64,000 bases of DNA from Acidocella sp. (GTDB lineage: Bacteria > Pseudomonadota > Alphaproteobacteria > Acetobacterales > Acetobacteraceae): contig JARLIK010000001.1 in NCBI GenBank assembly GCA_031291755.1, positions 78,092 through 142,091 of the forward strand. The letters are read 5' to 3'. Positions 1 through 9,032 of this stretch are shown here, piece by piece (position 1 is the stretch's first letter; each line of letters starts with the position of its first letter). A program made the translations under genes and the position numbers. The notes beneath the pieces were generated by a model. That model saw nothing but the letters and a program-made list of their open reading frames with translations. It searched no databases and was not told the origin of the DNA.

Positions 1-108
1 GCCGATGATGGCCATGAAAATGACATCCAGCACAAAGGCGCACAGGCGGCGGGCAATAACACCCTGGAACAGGGCAGGGGAGTCGAAGTTGGTAATTGTT
101 TGGCTCAT
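1..108 (-). CDS. RDD family membrane protein, N-terminal fragment
   Basis: Only the first 36 codons are inside the window; the gene runs off the left edge. The peptide starts MSQTITNFDS and continues with ARRLCAFVLDVIFMAII, where an Arg pair and a later Asp sit at the start of the first membrane segment, as in RDD-domain proteins. RDD proteins are small polytopic inner-membrane proteins, some of them tied to sodium/proton exchange; the specific role here cannot be told. It diverges from the CoA transferase gene to the right, so the intervening bases hold both promoters. Confidence 0.6.
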   Translation of the reverse strand, partial: MSQTITNFDSPALFQGVIARRLCAFVLDVIFMAIIG

Positions 109-184
109 GTAAGCAGTTTCGGCTGATGGTATGGCGAAAATGCGGCGTGTTGTCGGGGCTGGATTGATCGTTTATGCGGATTTC

Positions 185-1396
185 ATGACAATAAAAACGC
201 CAAGCGGCCCACTGACAGGGCTTAAAATTTTCGATCTCACCCGGGTTTTGGCCGGTCCGACCTGCGTGCAGATGCTGGCCGATATGGGGGCGGACGTCAT
301 CAAAATTGAAAAGCCCGGCAGCGGCGATGATACCCGCGGCTTTGCCCCGCCTTTCATGCCCGGCACCAGCGAGAGCGCGTATTTTTCCGGCGTGAACCGC
401 AACAAGCGCTCAGTGGCGCTGGATATCGCGACGCCGGAGGGCCAGGAGATCGCCCGCAAGCTGCTCCTGCAATGCGATATTCTGGTGGAAAATTTCAAAG
501 TCGGGGCGCTCGCTAAATACGGCTTGGGCTATGAGGATGTGCATAAAATCCACCCCGGCATGGTGTATTGCTCGATCACCGGCTTCGGCCAGACCGGCCC
601 TTATGCGCCGCGCCCCGGCTACGACGGGCTGATACAGGCGATGGGCGGGATTATGAGCCTGACCGGCGACCCGGAGGGCGAGCCGCAGAAGGTGGGCGTG
701 CCGGTGGCGGATGTTTTCGCTGGGCTGTACGGCTGCATCGGCGTGCTGGCGGCGCTGCGCCATAAGGAACGCACCGGGCTGGGTCAGCAGGTGGATATCG
801 GGATGCTGGATACGCATGTGGCGTGGCTGGCCAACCAGGGGATGAACTATCTGGCGACCGGCGTTTCGCCGGTGCGGCTGGGTAACAATCATCCGAATAT
901 CGTGCCCTACCAGGTGTTCGCCACGGCTGATGGGTATATTGTGCTGTCGATTGGTAATGACCCGACCTTTGCGAAATTCTGCAATCATTTTGGGGCGCAG
1001 GCGCTGCTGGCCGATGAGCGCTTTATCACCAACGCGGCGCGGGTGATGAACCGGCAACTCGTCACCGACACGCTGGCCGCGATTATGAAAACCATGACTA
1101 CGGCGGCGTGGATTGAAAAACTTGAGGCGCTGAAAATTGGCTGCGGGCCGATTAACACCCTTGAACAGGTGTTTGCCGATCCGCATGTCATTGCCAGGAA
1201 TAATTTAATTGAGATGCAGCATGGCAGCGGTATTGCGATGAAATTGGTTGCCAATCCGGTACGGCTTTCTGAGACACCGGCAGATTACCGTTTACCGCCA
1301 CCGATTTTGGGCGAACATACTGATGAGGTGCTGGCCAGTTGGCTCGGATTTGATGAAGCGGCCCTTAGTGATTTGCGGGCCAAAAATATTATTTAG
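185..1396 (+). CDS. CaiB/BaiF (class III) CoA transferase
   Basis: A 403-residue protein that moves CoA between a CoA thioester and a free carboxylic acid through an aspartyl-CoA intermediate. The N-terminus LTGLKIFDLTRVLAGP, then ADVIKIEKPG and the FSGVNRNKRSVALD stretch, are typical of the class III fold. The middle holds SITGFGQTGPYAPRPGYD and the conserved GLYGCIGVLAAL helix. An in-frame ATG at 131 would add 18 residues, but MTIKTPSGPL at 185 fits the usual distance to the first strand better. Neither start has a clear ribosome site. It is followed 11 bases later by an alpha/beta hydrolase and is probably co-transcribed with it. The substrate is unknown. Confidence 0.9.
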   Translation: MTIKTPSGPLTGLKIFDLTRVLAGPTCVQMLADMGADVIKIEKPGSGDDTRGFAPPFMPGTSESAYFSGVNRNKRSVALDIATPEGQEIARKLLLQCDILVENFKVGALAKYGLGYEDVHKIHPGMVYCSITGFGQTGPYAPRPGYDGLIQAMGGIMSLTGDPEGEPQKVGVPVADVFAGLYGCIGVLAALRHKERTGLGQQVDIGMLDTHVAWLANQGMNYLATGVSPVRLGNNHPNIVPYQVFATADGYIVLSIGNDPTFAKFCNHFGAQALLADERFITNAARVMNRQLVTDTLAAIMKTMTTAAWIEKLEALKIGCGPINTLEQVFADPHVIARNNLIEMQHGSGIAMKLVANPVRLSETPADYRLPPPILGEHTDEVLASWLGFDEAALSDLRAKNII

Positions 1397-1407
1397 GGGT
1401 AAACATC

Positions 1408-2262
1408 ATGGCGCGTGCAGGCTCGGTTCAATATTTGCTCGGCACTGCATTTTACCGGCTGGCGTATGTTGAGTTTGGCAATCCAGCCGCCCCGGCGGTG
1501 CTCTGCGTGCACGGGCTGACCCGCAATGGCCGGGATTTTGACCCGCTGGCAATGAGGCTGGCCGAGCATTTTCATGTGATCTGCCCGGATTTGCCCGGGC
1601 GAGGAAAGTCCGATTGGTTGCCGAGCGGAGCGCTGTACCAGCCGCCGACCTATGTGACCGCGCTGGCGCATCTGCTGGCTGCCATCAACAAGCCGGTGGC
1701 ATGGGTGGGGACGTCGCTGGGTGGCATTTGCGGTATGATGACCGCGGCTGCCGGCAATGCGCCAATCACCAGTTTGGTGCTGAACGATATCGGGCCGCAT
1801 ATCCCCAAAGCCGCCTTGGCCAGAATTCGCGATTACATGTCGGCCGCGCCACAGAGTTTCGCCTCGATGGCAGCCCTTGAGGCGCATTTGCGGTTAATCC
1901 ATGCGCCGTTCGGCAATTTGAGCGATGCGCAATGGCATTATCTGGCACGGATTTCGGCGCGCTCGGTACTCGATCCGGCGGGCGGCAGCGCCTACGCGTT
2001 GCATTACGACCCCAACATCATCGAGCCGATCCGGGATTCTACCCCGGCAGACGTGGATTTATGGCCGCTTTGGGGAATGATTAAAGCGCCGATATTAGCG
2101 ATCCGGGGCGCCAGCAGTGATTTGCTGCTGTCTGAAACCTTTGAGCAGATGCAGGCCAGCGGCGCCAAAGCCTTGGTGGTGGGCGATGCCGGGCACGCCC
2201 CGGCTTTGATGGATGAGTTGACCATCAATGAGATCGCGGCGTTTTTACAGCATTCCGCGTAA
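1408..2262 (+). CDS. alpha/beta-fold hydrolase
   Basis: A 284-residue serine hydrolase. Visible catalytic features are the oxyanion motif VHGLTRNGRDF, the nucleophile elbow GTSLGG (Ser near residue 100), a late acid in GASSDLLL and the histidine in GDAGHAPAL. The size and the spacing match the family of small esterases and C-C hydrolases; the substrate cannot be named. It lies 11 bases downstream of the CoA transferase gene, which suggests a shared transcript and perhaps thioester or ester turnover. Its last 18 bases overlap the 3' end of the convergent glutaminase gene. Confidence 0.88.
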   Translation: MARAGSVQYLLGTAFYRLAYVEFGNPAAPAVLCVHGLTRNGRDFDPLAMRLAEHFHVICPDLPGRGKSDWLPSGALYQPPTYVTALAHLLAAINKPVAWVGTSLGGICGMMTAAAGNAPITSLVLNDIGPHIPKAALARIRDYMSAAPQSFASMAALEAHLRLIHAPFGNLSDAQWHYLARISARSVLDPAGGSAYALHYDPNIIEPIRDSTPADVDLWPLWGMIKAPILAIRGASSDLLLSETFEQMQASGAKALVVGDAGHAPALMDELTINEIAAFLQHSA

Positions 2263-3261
2263 AAAACTGGAACCATGATTGAGGGCGTCAAACGCGTGCA
2301 GCCCAAGGTCATCGGCGAGCTTCGCGCAGCTGAGTTGGCCGCGGACCGAATTGCCGTTGGCATCCAGGCGGGGCGAAAATACCGCGACGCCGATCTGGCG
2401 GTTGACGACTGCCAAAATACCGCCGCCGACGCCGCTTTTAGCGGGCAGGCCCACCTTACAGGCCCAATCGCCGGCACCGTCGTACATGCCGCAGGTGAAC
2501 ATCACGGATAATGTCTGGCGTACCGCTTCCAGCCCAAAGACACGCTTGCCGGTCATCGGGTTGTTGCCGAGATTAGCCAAGGTGGCACCCATCACGGCAA
2601 GGTCGGCAGCGGTGACCAGGATCGAGCATTGTTTGAAATAAACATCCAGAACGTCATCAACCGGCAGGGTGTAAACATCAGCGGCGCGCAGTAAATGGCC
2701 GATGGCACGGTTGCGGTGGCCAGTTTCGCGCTCGGATTCAAAGACATTTTCATCAACATCGAGCTTGCGTCCGGCCGCCTGGCTGAACAGGTCAAGGATT
2801 TTGCTGAGAGCGTCTGTACCCAGCAACTCGCGCAGCTTACCCGCTACCGCGATGGCGCCGGTGTTCACCATCGGATTGAACGGGCGGTTGGTGCGGCCAT
2901 CCAGTGAAATGGTGTTGAACGGATCGCCGCTCGGCTGCACGCCGACCACCTTGGCGGTTTCATCCGCGCCGATCATGTCCAGCAGCAGCGCGTAGGTGAA
3001 GGCTTTTGAGATGGATTGGATGGTGAAAGGAACCTGGGCGTCGCCGACGGTGACGACACGACCACTCGGCAGACCTAGCGCGATGCCGAATTTGTTGGCG
3101 GGAACCTTGGCCAGTTCGGGTATATAATCAGCCAGCTCACCGCTTAAATTGCCTGAATATTGGGCATAAACCTTCTTGGCGATGATCTGCAACTCGTCGG
3201 TGGATAAAGGGTCGCTTTCAATGGCGGCTAACAGCGACCGGCGGCTGATTGTTTCATCCAC
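2245..3261 (-). CDS. glsA: glutaminase
   Basis: Hydrolyses L-glutamine to glutamate and ammonia in the cytoplasm. The beta-lactamase-like glutaminase fold is evident: the Ser-x-x-Lys catalytic pair in PFTIQSISKAF (Ser83/Lys86), then GRTNRPFNPMVNTGAI and a late KSGVGGGILAV. At 338 residues it is about 30 longer than the usual 308; the extra part is an N-terminal tail (MDETISRRSLLAAIESDP). In some acid-tolerant bacteria glutaminase ammonia release helps acid resistance, which would suit an acidophile, but that is inference. It is monocistronic and convergent with the hydrolase to its left. Confidence 0.95.
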   Translation of the reverse strand: MDETISRRSLLAAIESDPLSTDELQIIAKKVYAQYSGNLSGELADYIPELAKVPANKFGIALGLPSGRVVTVGDAQVPFTIQSISKAFTYALLLDMIGADETAKVVGVQPSGDPFNTISLDGRTNRPFNPMVNTGAIAVAGKLRELLGTDALSKILDLFSQAAGRKLDVDENVFESERETGHRNRAIGHLLRAADVYTLPVDDVLDVYFKQCSILVTAADLAVMGATLANLGNNPMTGKRVFGLEAVRQTLSVMFTCGMYDGAGDWACKVGLPAKSGVGGGILAVVNRQIGVAVFSPRLDANGNSVRGQLSCAKLADDLGLHAFDALNHGSSFLRGML

Positions 3262-3410
3262 GAAGCATCATCTCCTGTACAGCTTGCCCGTCCCAGATAC
3301 CAAAGACAGGCAGGCCCGGAAAATCCCGGAGCCTGTGACAGGATTGTTACAAGCAAACAGTGTGCCGCGTTAGCACCACCAATACATGGTTTGCAAAATA
3401 CTCTAACTTA

Positions 3411-4028
3411 TCAGCCGCAGGCTTCGTGCTCAGCCTGGGCGATCGTGTCAAATTCGGCGCGGGTGAGGTGAACAGGATCGTAATGCCCGCCCAAACCGCT
3501 CAGCCAGCGATGGAACGCCCGCAGATGATTGCGCGAACCTTGTTCAAGCTGGCCATATACCAAGCGCAAATCCGGCCGGCTGGTGCGTCCCGTGGCTTGC
3601 CGGAGGTCGACAATATCCAGTTCCTCGATCAGCAGCCCGGTGCACACAGCCTCGGACTCACTCAGCAGGCCGCGGGCCAGCAGATCATCATGCAGCTTTT
3701 GCATCTGCGGGCTGTTGAATTCTCCAACATCGAGGCGGCGCACCGGGTCGGGCAGGCCGTGGCGGTTAAGCATGATCAGCAGCATATCCATATGTGATTG
3801 CTCGGACCCGCTGATATTGCCGAACGGCCGCAGACCCCAGCGGTCGAACAGGCGTAAATACACGTCACGCGCGACCTTCTCTTCCTCGCGCATCGCGGTC
3901 AGATCAGCCGTTTCGGCAGCGGTAAGCGGCACCGCCGACACGATGGCCAAGATAGGATCATCCAAGTTAAGATTGCCGCAGCCGCATTGACGGCGTCTTG
4001 GCTCCAAGGTTTGTAAAACATGACTCAT
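3411..4028 (-). CDS. DUF2202 ferritin-like protein
   Basis: A 205-residue protein of the DUF2202 group, which adopts a ferritin-like four-helix fold. The recognisable block is LTAMREEEKVARDVYLRLFDRWG followed by NISGSEQSHMDMLLIMLNRHGLPDP; the Glu and His residues are the expected di-metal ligands. The extreme N-terminus carries RRRQCGCGNLN, a Cys-x-Cys not needed for the fold. The ATG at 4026-4028 was chosen because it gives the normal DUF2202 start; a longer open frame upstream runs inside the AhpD-like gene. It starts 7 bases after that gene ends, so the two form an operon under the Crp/Fnr-type promoter at 4413-4454. Molecular function is unknown. Confidence 0.85.
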   Translation of the reverse strand: MSHVLQTLEPRRRQCGCGNLNLDDPILAIVSAVPLTAAETADLTAMREEEKVARDVYLRLFDRWGLRPFGNISGSEQSHMDMLLIMLNRHGLPDPVRRLDVGEFNSPQMQKLHDDLLARGLLSESEAVCTGLLIEELDIVDLRQATGRTSRPDLRLVYGQLEQGSRNHLRAFHRWLSGLGGHYDPVHLTRAEFDTIAQAEHEACG

Positions 4029-4035
4029 GGCGGCC

Positions 4036-4386
4036 TCAGGCTGCTGGAGTGGAGAGTTGATCAAACGCTTCGAGCGCCTTGGCGGCGTACATGGCAGATG
4101 GGCCAGCCCCCATGTAGATCGACATCGCCATGGTCTCGAGCACCTCGGCGCGGGTGGCACCCAGCCTGGCAGCGGCTTCGGCATGATAGGCGATGCAAGG
4201 CTCGCAGCGCGTGGCAACACCCAGGGCCAGAGCAATCAACTCCTTGGTTTTGTGGTCCAGCGCATCTCCGCTATGGGCGGCCTTAGCCATTTCCGAGAAG
4301 CTTTTCATGACATCCGGAGAACCCTGGCGCAGGGTTTTCACGCCGCCGTTCATGTTAGTGATAAGGTCGCGCCAGTTTACGATCAT
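4036..4386 (-). CDS. carboxymuconolactone decarboxylase / AhpD-like protein
   Basis: A 116-residue all-helical protein of the AhpD/CMD superfamily. The redox motif Cys-Glu-Pro-Cys with a following His (RCEPCIAYHAEAA) is the AhpD-type peroxidase or disulfide-reductase signature, so a thiol peroxidase-related role is more likely than lactone decarboxylation. The ATG at 4384-4386 is set by a GGAG seven bases upstream (4394-4397). It is the first gene of a two-gene unit with the DUF2202 ferritin-like gene; together they look like a small redox or metal-stress unit, probably switched by a Crp/Fnr-family regulator. Confidence 0.88.
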   Translation of the reverse strand: MIVNWRDLITNMNGGVKTLRQGSPDVMKSFSEMAKAAHSGDALDHKTKELIALALGVATRCEPCIAYHAEAAARLGATRAEVLETMAMSIYMGAGPSAMYAAKALEAFDQLSTPAA

Positions 4387-4412
4387 ATTCTGTCTCCAAA
4401 TTTTATGGAGCA

Positions 4413-4454
4413 AGTATGGGCTGCTCGTGGCGGAATGCCCTTGACGTGAGTCAA
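4413..4454 (-). promoter_or_regulatory. Crp/Fnr-type class II promoter for the AhpD-like/DUF2202 operon
   Basis: On the minus strand a perfect dyad TTGAC-TCAC-GTCAA (4441-4454) lies upstream of the AhpD-like gene. If centred at -41.5 it predicts transcription from about 4406, and the hexamer CATACT (4413-4418) then falls exactly at -12 to -7. The leader would be about 19 bases and contain the GGAG ribosome site. This is the geometry of class II activation by Fnr, Dnr or FixK-type regulators. The half site TTGAC/GTCAA differs by one base per half from the Fnr consensus, so which family member binds is open. Confidence 0.55.
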
Positions 4455-4468
4455 AGTGCTAAAACAAA

Positions 4469-4498
4469 AAAACGGCCCCAGCGATGTGGGGCCGTTTT
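4469..4498 (-). terminator. Rho-independent terminator of the 4536-5201 gene
   Basis: An 11-bp perfect stem (4469-4479 with 4488-4498) of the form AAAACGGCCCC/GGGGCCGTTTT with an 8-base loop. Read on the minus strand it ends in a run of T, and it lies just past the stop of the hydrolase at 4536-5201. It also insulates the divergent side, the AhpD-like promoter, from read-through. Confidence 0.8.
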
Positions 4499-4505
4499 AA
4501 CAAAG

Positions 4506-4523
4506 TTCCCGCTTCAGCGGGAA
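4506..4523. repeat. REP-like TTCCCGC/GCGGGAA hairpin
   Basis: A 7-bp perfect inverted repeat around a TTCA tetraloop. Similar hairpins occur at 25334-25353 and 34412-34429, always between genes. They resemble the widespread proteobacterial intergenic palindromes with TCCCGC/GCGGGA arms. Confidence 0.5.
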
Positions 4524-4535
4524 TAATCCAAAGGG

Positions 4536-5201
4536 TTAGTCGGCGGCCAGGGCCATTTGTTTGCGGGCGAGGGATTGGCTGACATAGCCTTCCACCGCTT
4601 CCGTCACTTTGTCGGCATGGTTGGCAAACACATGGTCAGCGCCTTCAAACACCCGGTAATCAATGGCCACACCCTTTTGCAGGTTCAGCTTATCCACCAG
4701 TTTACGCACCGAAATTTCTGGCACCATTTCATCGGAATCGCCATGGATCATCAGGCCGCTGCATGGGCAGGGGGCCAGGAACCCGAAGTCGTAGTGCGCC
4801 GCCGGCGGGGCGACGGACACCCAGCCGGAAACTTCCGGCCGGCGCATCAAAAGCTGCATGCCCACGAAAGCACCAAACGAGTAGCCGGCAATCCACAGGC
4901 CGCCATGGCCCGGGTTAAGGGCCTGCATCCAGTCCAGCGCCGCCGCGGCGTCATTGATTTCGCCCATGCCGCCGTCAAACTTGCTCTGGCTGCGGCCCAC
5001 GCCACGGAAGTTGAAGCGCATGACCGAGAAGCCGAGGCGCTGAAACACCTGATACATGGAATAGGTGATGCGGTTATTCATAGTGCCGCCATGCAGCGGG
5101 TGCGGGTGCAAAACCAGCGCTAACGGGGCGCCGCGTTCCTTGGCGTGGTGGTAACGACCCTCGAGACGGCCTTCCGGCCCGGCAAACATCACTTCAGGCA
5201 T
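4536..5201 (-). CDS. alpha/beta hydrolase of the conserved alphaproteobacterial type
   Basis: A 221-residue serine hydrolase. It has HPHPLHGGTMNN near residue 35 (oxyanion region), FRGVGRSQ, the nucleophile elbow GYSFGA, the acid in HGDSDEMVP and the His in GADHVFANH. This arrangement is typical of a single-copy family (often annotated as hydrolase or dienelactone-hydrolase-like) found across Alphaproteobacteria; the substrate is not known to me. It is monocistronic, with a clear terminator directly downstream (4469-4498). Confidence 0.88.
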   Translation of the reverse strand: MPEVMFAGPEGRLEGRYHHAKERGAPLALVLHPHPLHGGTMNNRITYSMYQVFQRLGFSVMRFNFRGVGRSQSKFDGGMGEINDAAAALDWMQALNPGHGGLWIAGYSFGAFVGMQLLMRRPEVSGWVSVAPPAAHYDFGFLAPCPCSGLMIHGDSDEMVPEISVRKLVDKLNLQKGVAIDYRVFEGADHVFANHADKVTEAVEGYVSQSLARKQMALAAD

Positions 5202-5384
5202 TCTATCACTCGTCTTTCATCAAATCCGTGTCACGCGCGTAATCTCGCCATGGTTGAAACCGGCGGCGCGGAGAGCCATCTGGGCTTCCGGTGTCACGGC
5301 TGATCATGGGTAGATTACAGTTTGGGTTTCCCCGGGGTTGGTCTATATAGAGCGTTATTCACTGTTTTCCTACGGAAATGTCGC

Positions 5385-6041
5385 ATGGCCCTTATGTTTT
5401 TAACCGAGACTGTCCGGGCATACCGTGAACGGGACCCGGCCGCCCGCTCGAACCTTGAGGTTTTGCTTTGCTATCCGGGCCTGCACGCGGTGGGTATTCA
5501 TACGGTGGCGAATTTCTTCTGGCGGCATGGCTGGCGGCTGGCCGGACGGTTCACCTCGCACATTGGCCGGTTTTTGACCGGCATCGAAATCCACCCCGGC
5601 GCTAAATTGGGCCGCCGGTTTGTCATCGATCATGGCATGGGGGTGGTGATCGGGGAGACCGCCGAGGTGGGGGATGATGTCTATATTTACCATCAGGTTA
5701 CCCTGGGCGGCACCAGCTCCAGCAAGGGCAAGCGGCACCCGACCATCGGCAATAACGTTATCATCGGTGCTGGGGCGAAGGTTCTGGGTGCCATATTGAT
5801 CGGCGATAATGCCCGCATTGGCGCCAATGCGGTGGTGGTGGCGGCGGTGCCGGCGGACACCACAGTCGTGGGGATTCCGGCCCGGCCGGTCGAGCGCCAC
5901 GAGAAACCCTGCTTCGATCCGTACGGGATACCGTCCGACCCCTGCCTCGATCCGCTGCTGCACGAGGTGGATTTACTGCGCTCGGAGCTGACCGATTTGG
6001 AAAACCGGATCGCCAAGGCCGCGCGCGAGCGTATTTTTTAA
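5385..6041 (+). CDS. cysE: serine O-acetyltransferase
   Basis: Makes O-acetylserine from serine and acetyl-CoA, the first step of cysteine synthesis. The C-terminal half is a left-handed beta helix of hexapeptide repeats with [44 protein letters not shown]; the His in IDHGMG and the Asp-His pair are the catalytic region. At 218 residues it is the short form, lacking most of the N-terminal oligomerisation domain of the enteric enzyme. The ATG at 5385 follows a GGAAA about 8 bases upstream; an upstream in-frame ATG at 5322 lacks one. It starts an operon with the desulfurase 6 bases downstream. Confidence 0.93.
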   Translation: MALMFLTETVRAYRERDPAARSNLEVLLCYPGLHAVGIHTVANFFWRHGWRLAGRFTSHIGRFLTGIEIHPGAKLGRRFVIDHGMGVVIGETAEVGDDVYIYHQVTLGGTSSSKGKRHPTIGNNVIIGAGAKVLGAILIGDNARIGANAVVVAAVPADTTVVGIPARPVERHEKPCFDPYGIPSDPCLDPLLHEVDLLRSELTDLENRIAKAARERIF

Positions 6042-6047
6042 AACGCC

Positions 6048-7166
6048 ATGATTTACCTGGATGCCAACGCCAGTGAGCCGTTGCGGCCCGAGGCGCGGGC
6101 GGCGGCGCTGGCGGCTTTGGATGTAATTGGCAATCCGTCATCGGTGCATCAGGCTGGACGGGCGGCGCGGCGGGTGCTGGAGGGGGCTCGCGAGAGTCTG
6201 GCAGCACGCTTTGCGGCACGGGCGCAGGATATCGTATTCACATCAGGCGCCACTGAGGCCAACACGCTGGCTATTCATGCGCTAGGCCGGGGCCGCACCG
6301 TACTGATCGGTGCCACCGAGCATGATGCCGTGCGGGCGGCGGCGCCGAAAGCGGTGGTGATCCCAGTGCTGCCAAGTGGACTGGTGGATTTGCTGGTGCT
6401 GGACCAGATGCTGGCGGCGCATCCAGGGGCGCTGGTGTGCCTGATGGCAGCCAATAATGAGACCGGCGTATTGCACGACATCGCCGCTGCCGCTTGGGTC
6501 TGCGCGGCGCATGGGGCGCTGCTGCATGTCGACGCCGCGCAAGCGGCCGGGCGCTGCCGGGAAGACTGGTTGCGGCTGGGCGCGGCCTCGTTCGCGCTCT
6601 CCGGCCACAAGGCTGGTGGGCCGCTGGGCGCTGGGGCACTGGTGTTTTCGAGTGCGCATGGTGAGCGCGTGGCACCACTCCTCAAAGGTGGCGGGCAAGA
6701 GCGCGGCTGGCGTGGCGGCACGCCGGGGTTGCCTGCGATCGCCGGAATGGCGGCGGCCCTGGATCAGCCGTATGAAACTCTGAGGATTGCCGAATATCGT
6801 GATGATATTGAAGCTTTTTGCGTAGATCTTGGCGCTCAGGTGATGGGGGCCGATGCGGCGCGGCTGCCCAATACCGTTTGCCTGGCCTTGCCGGGCGTGC
6901 GGGCGGATACCCAGTTAATCGCGCTCGATATGGCCGGGGTGGCAGTGTCAGCGGGTTCAGCCTGTTCCTCCGGCAAGGTGGCGGCCAGCCATGTGCTGCT
7001 CGCGATGGGCATGGGCGCACTGGCCGGACAGGCGATCCGGGTTTCGCTGCCCTGGAGCGCCACCCAAGCAGACTGCTCCGCTTTCAAAGACGCTTATCAG
7101 GTGATGGCCAGCCGTGCCTTGCATCATGTGGCGGTTCCGCTTACCGAGGCGCGATCTACGAATTAA
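6048..7166 (+). CDS. cysteine desulfurase (NifS/IscS family)
   Basis: PLP enzyme that takes sulfur from cysteine as a protein persulfide. The N-terminus [16 protein letters not shown] is a variant of the family's IYLDNNATT start. The PLP lysine is in [21 protein letters not shown] precedes it, and the catalytic Cys is in [10 protein letters not shown]. At 372 residues it matches group I (NifS/IscS) size. No iscU, iscA or suf gene is nearby. Instead it sits between cysE, which feeds cysteine synthesis, and ferredoxin plus mnmA, which consume sulfur. It may thus be dedicated to tRNA thiolation rather than general FeS assembly; this is inference from context. Confidence 0.93.
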   Translation: MIYLDANASEPLRPEARAAALAALDVIGNPSSVHQAGRAARRVLEGARESLAARFAARAQDIVFTSGATEANTLAIHALGRGRTVLIGATEHDAVRAAAPKAVVIPVLPSGLVDLLVLDQMLAAHPGALVCLMAANNETGVLHDIAAAAWVCAAHGALLHVDAAQAAGRCREDWLRLGAASFALSGHKAGGPLGAGALVFSSAHGERVAPLLKGGGQERGWRGGTPGLPAIAGMAAALDQPYETLRIAEYRDDIEAFCVDLGAQVMGADAARLPNTVCLALPGVRADTQLIALDMAGVAVSAGSACSSGKVAASHVLLAMGMGALAGQAIRVSLPWSATQADCSAFKDAYQVMASRALHHVAVPLTEARSTN

Positions 7167-7177
7167 GGGTTTTATCG

Positions 7178-7507
7178 ATGCCTAAAATGGTTTTTATCGA
7201 GCGTAATGGCGTGGCGCGTGAGGTGGATGCGCCGGTCGGGCTGTCGGTGCTGGAAGTGGCGCATAAGCATGGGGTTGATATCGAAGGGGCGTGCGAAGGC
7301 TCTCTGGCTTGCTCGACCTGCCATGTGATTGTGGATGCGGCCTGGTTTGGTAAGCTCGCCAAGCCGACAGAGGACGAGGAAGACATGCTTGATTTGGCCT
7401 TTGGGCTGGAAAAAACCTCACGCCTGGGCTGCCAGATTGTGATGAGCGAGGCGCTGGACGGGCTGGTGGTGAAACTACCGAGCGCCACCCGGAACGCCGC
7501 CGGATGA
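7178..7507 (+). CDS. 2Fe-2S ferredoxin, adrenodoxin/FdxB type
   Basis: A 109-residue electron carrier. The four cluster ligands are in the order C-x5-C-x2-C ([16 protein letters not shown]) and a later LGCQIV, with the adrenodoxin-type [13 protein letters not shown] acidic helix between them. The start at 7178 follows the desulfurase stop by 11 bases. The last 4 bases overlap the mnmA start (ATGA), implying translational coupling. It could reduce the desulfurase persulfide or serve FeS assembly. Confidence 0.93.
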   Translation: MPKMVFIERNGVAREVDAPVGLSVLEVAHKHGVDIEGACEGSLACSTCHVIVDAAWFGKLAKPTEDEEDMLDLAFGLEKTSRLGCQIVMSEALDGLVVKLPSATRNAAG

Positions 7508-8565
7508 AAATCGTCGTCGCCATGTCGGGTGGTGTTGATAGCTCGGTGGTGGCCGGGTTGATGCGCGAGGCCGGGCATGAGGTGATCGGCGTCACGTTGC
7601 AGTTGTACGACCATGGCGCGGCGGTGGGCCGCAAGGGCGCCTGCTGCGCCGGGCAGGATATTCATGACGCCAAGCGGGTCGCCGATAAATTAGGCATTGC
7701 GCATTACGTGGTGGATGCCGAAGAGCGCTTCCGCGCCAGTGTGATGGCGGAATTTGCTGATAGCTATGCCAGCGGGCAGACGCCGGTGCCCTGCATTTCT
7801 TGCAACCAGCATTTGAAGTTCGGTGATTTGCTGGATATGGCGCGGGATTTGGGCGCCGATGCGCTGGCGACCGGGCATTATGTGCGGCGCGTCGATGGCC
7901 CAACCGGGGCCGAGTTGCATCAGGCGGTGGACGCCAGCCGTGACCAGAGCTGGTTTTTGTTCGCCACCACCCGGGCACAGTTGGAATTTTGCCGGTTTCC
8001 GCTGGGCGATTACGCCAGTAAGGCGCAGGTGCGCGAGATCGCCGAGCGGATGGGCCTCGCGGTGGCCGCTAAGCCGGACAGTCAGGATATCTGTTTTGTA
8101 CCAAGCGGCTCCTACGCCGATATCGTCGGCAAATTCCGGCCCGATGCGCTGGAAGCCGGTGAGATTGTCGGCGAAGATGGTGGCGCTTTGGGCACGCATC
8201 AGGGCATTGCCCGCTACACGGTAGGCCAAGCCAAGCGCCTGGGGTTGCCGGCTGATGCACAGGGTGAGGCTCTGGTAGTGCGGAAAATTGAACCAGGGAC
8301 GCGCCGAATTGTGGTGGGACCTCGGGCAGCGGCATCGCGGGTGGTGACATTGCGCGATGTGAACTGGCTGGCCCAGATCCCGCCAGAAGGCTTGCGCGCT
8401 CAGGTAAAACTGCGCGCCCGCGAGACACCGCAGCCGGCGTTGATCATGGCCGAGAGCTGCGGCGCCGAACTGCTGCTGGACACGCCTGCACTGGCTGCTC
8501 CCGGACAGGCGGCGGTATTTTATGATGGTTCGCGCATCCTCGGCGGCGGCTTCATCACCGCTTGA
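7504..8565 (+). CDS. mnmA: tRNA-specific 2-thiouridylase MnmA
   Basis: Puts sulfur on C2 of the wobble uridine in Lys, Glu and Gln tRNAs, using ATP to activate the base. The PP-loop SGGVDSSV is at residues 8-15. The nucleophile Cys97 lies in PVPCISCNQ and the partner Cys197 in DSQDICFVP, matching the two-cysteine mechanism. Length, 353 residues, is normal. It overlaps the ferredoxin gene by 4 bases, so desulfurase, ferredoxin and thiolase are made together. Confidence 0.96.
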   Translation: MKIVVAMSGGVDSSVVAGLMREAGHEVIGVTLQLYDHGAAVGRKGACCAGQDIHDAKRVADKLGIAHYVVDAEERFRASVMAEFADSYASGQTPVPCISCNQHLKFGDLLDMARDLGADALATGHYVRRVDGPTGAELHQAVDASRDQSWFLFATTRAQLEFCRFPLGDYASKAQVREIAERMGLAVAAKPDSQDICFVPSGSYADIVGKFRPDALEAGEIVGEDGGALGTHQGIARYTVGQAKRLGLPADAQGEALVVRKIEPGTRRIVVGPRAAASRVVTLRDVNWLAQIPPEGLRAQVKLRARETPQPALIMAESCGAELLLDTPALAAPGQAAVFYDGSRILGGGFITA

Positions 8566-8636
8566 ATTCTGCTGGAAAAGTTTGGAGCACTTTATGATGG
8601 CACCAGGCTGGCATCCACAACTTAGGAGACTTGGCC

Positions 8637-9032
8637 TTGTATATTCTGGTTATTGAAGACGATGCCGATGTCTCAAAATTTGTGGTCACCGGGCTGCGGG
8701 AGTCCGGCCATGTGGTGGAATTCGCCACCAATGGCCGGGATGGCATTATGCTGGCGCAGAGCAAGCATTTTGACGCGCTGATTATCGACCGGCAATTACC
8801 AGGTGGGGTGGACGGCGCTGATATGCTGCAGAGTTTGCGCGGCAATGGTATCAGCACGCCGGCACTGTTTCTCTCGGGGCTTGGCCAGATTTCGGATTGG
8901 ACGAAAGGTCTGCAGGCGGGTGGCGATGACTATTTAGTCAAACCGGCGTCTATGGAGGAAATTCTGCAGCGGATTACAGCGATCACGGCGCCGAAGGCTA
9001 CTTCGAAGGGGACGCCGGCAGGATCAGACTGA
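8637..9032 (+). CDS. single-domain response regulator
   Basis: A 131-residue CheY-like receiver with no output domain. It has the acidic pair in VIEDDAD, the phosphoacceptor Asp51 in IIDRQLP, Ser80 in LFLSG and Lys102 in LVKPAS. The start is a TTG at 8637: AGGAG (8624-8628) is 8 bases upstream, while the other in-frame TTG at 8631 leaves only 2. The C-terminal tail (TAPKATSKGTPAGSD) is flexible. It is convergent with, and overlaps by 35 bases, a degenerate histidine-kinase-like gene, its most likely phosphotransfer partner. Confidence 0.85.
   Translation: MYILVIEDDADVSKFVVTGLRESGHVVEFATNGRDGIMLAQSKHFDALIIDRQLPGGVDGADMLQSLRGNGISTPALFLSGLGQISDWTKGLQAGGDDYLVKPASMEEILQRITAITAPKATSKGTPAGSD

Noticed and set aside
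410..1186. A 258-codon minus-strand frame opposite the CoA transferase
   Set aside because: Shadow of the well-supported plus-strand gene.
3308..3340. Hairpin between the DUF2202 and glutaminase genes as a terminator
   Set aside because: The stem is imperfect and no T run follows on the minus strand.
8631..8633. TTG at 8631 as the response regulator start
   Set aside because: AGGAG would be only 2 bases away; TTG at 8637 has the normal 8-base spacing.
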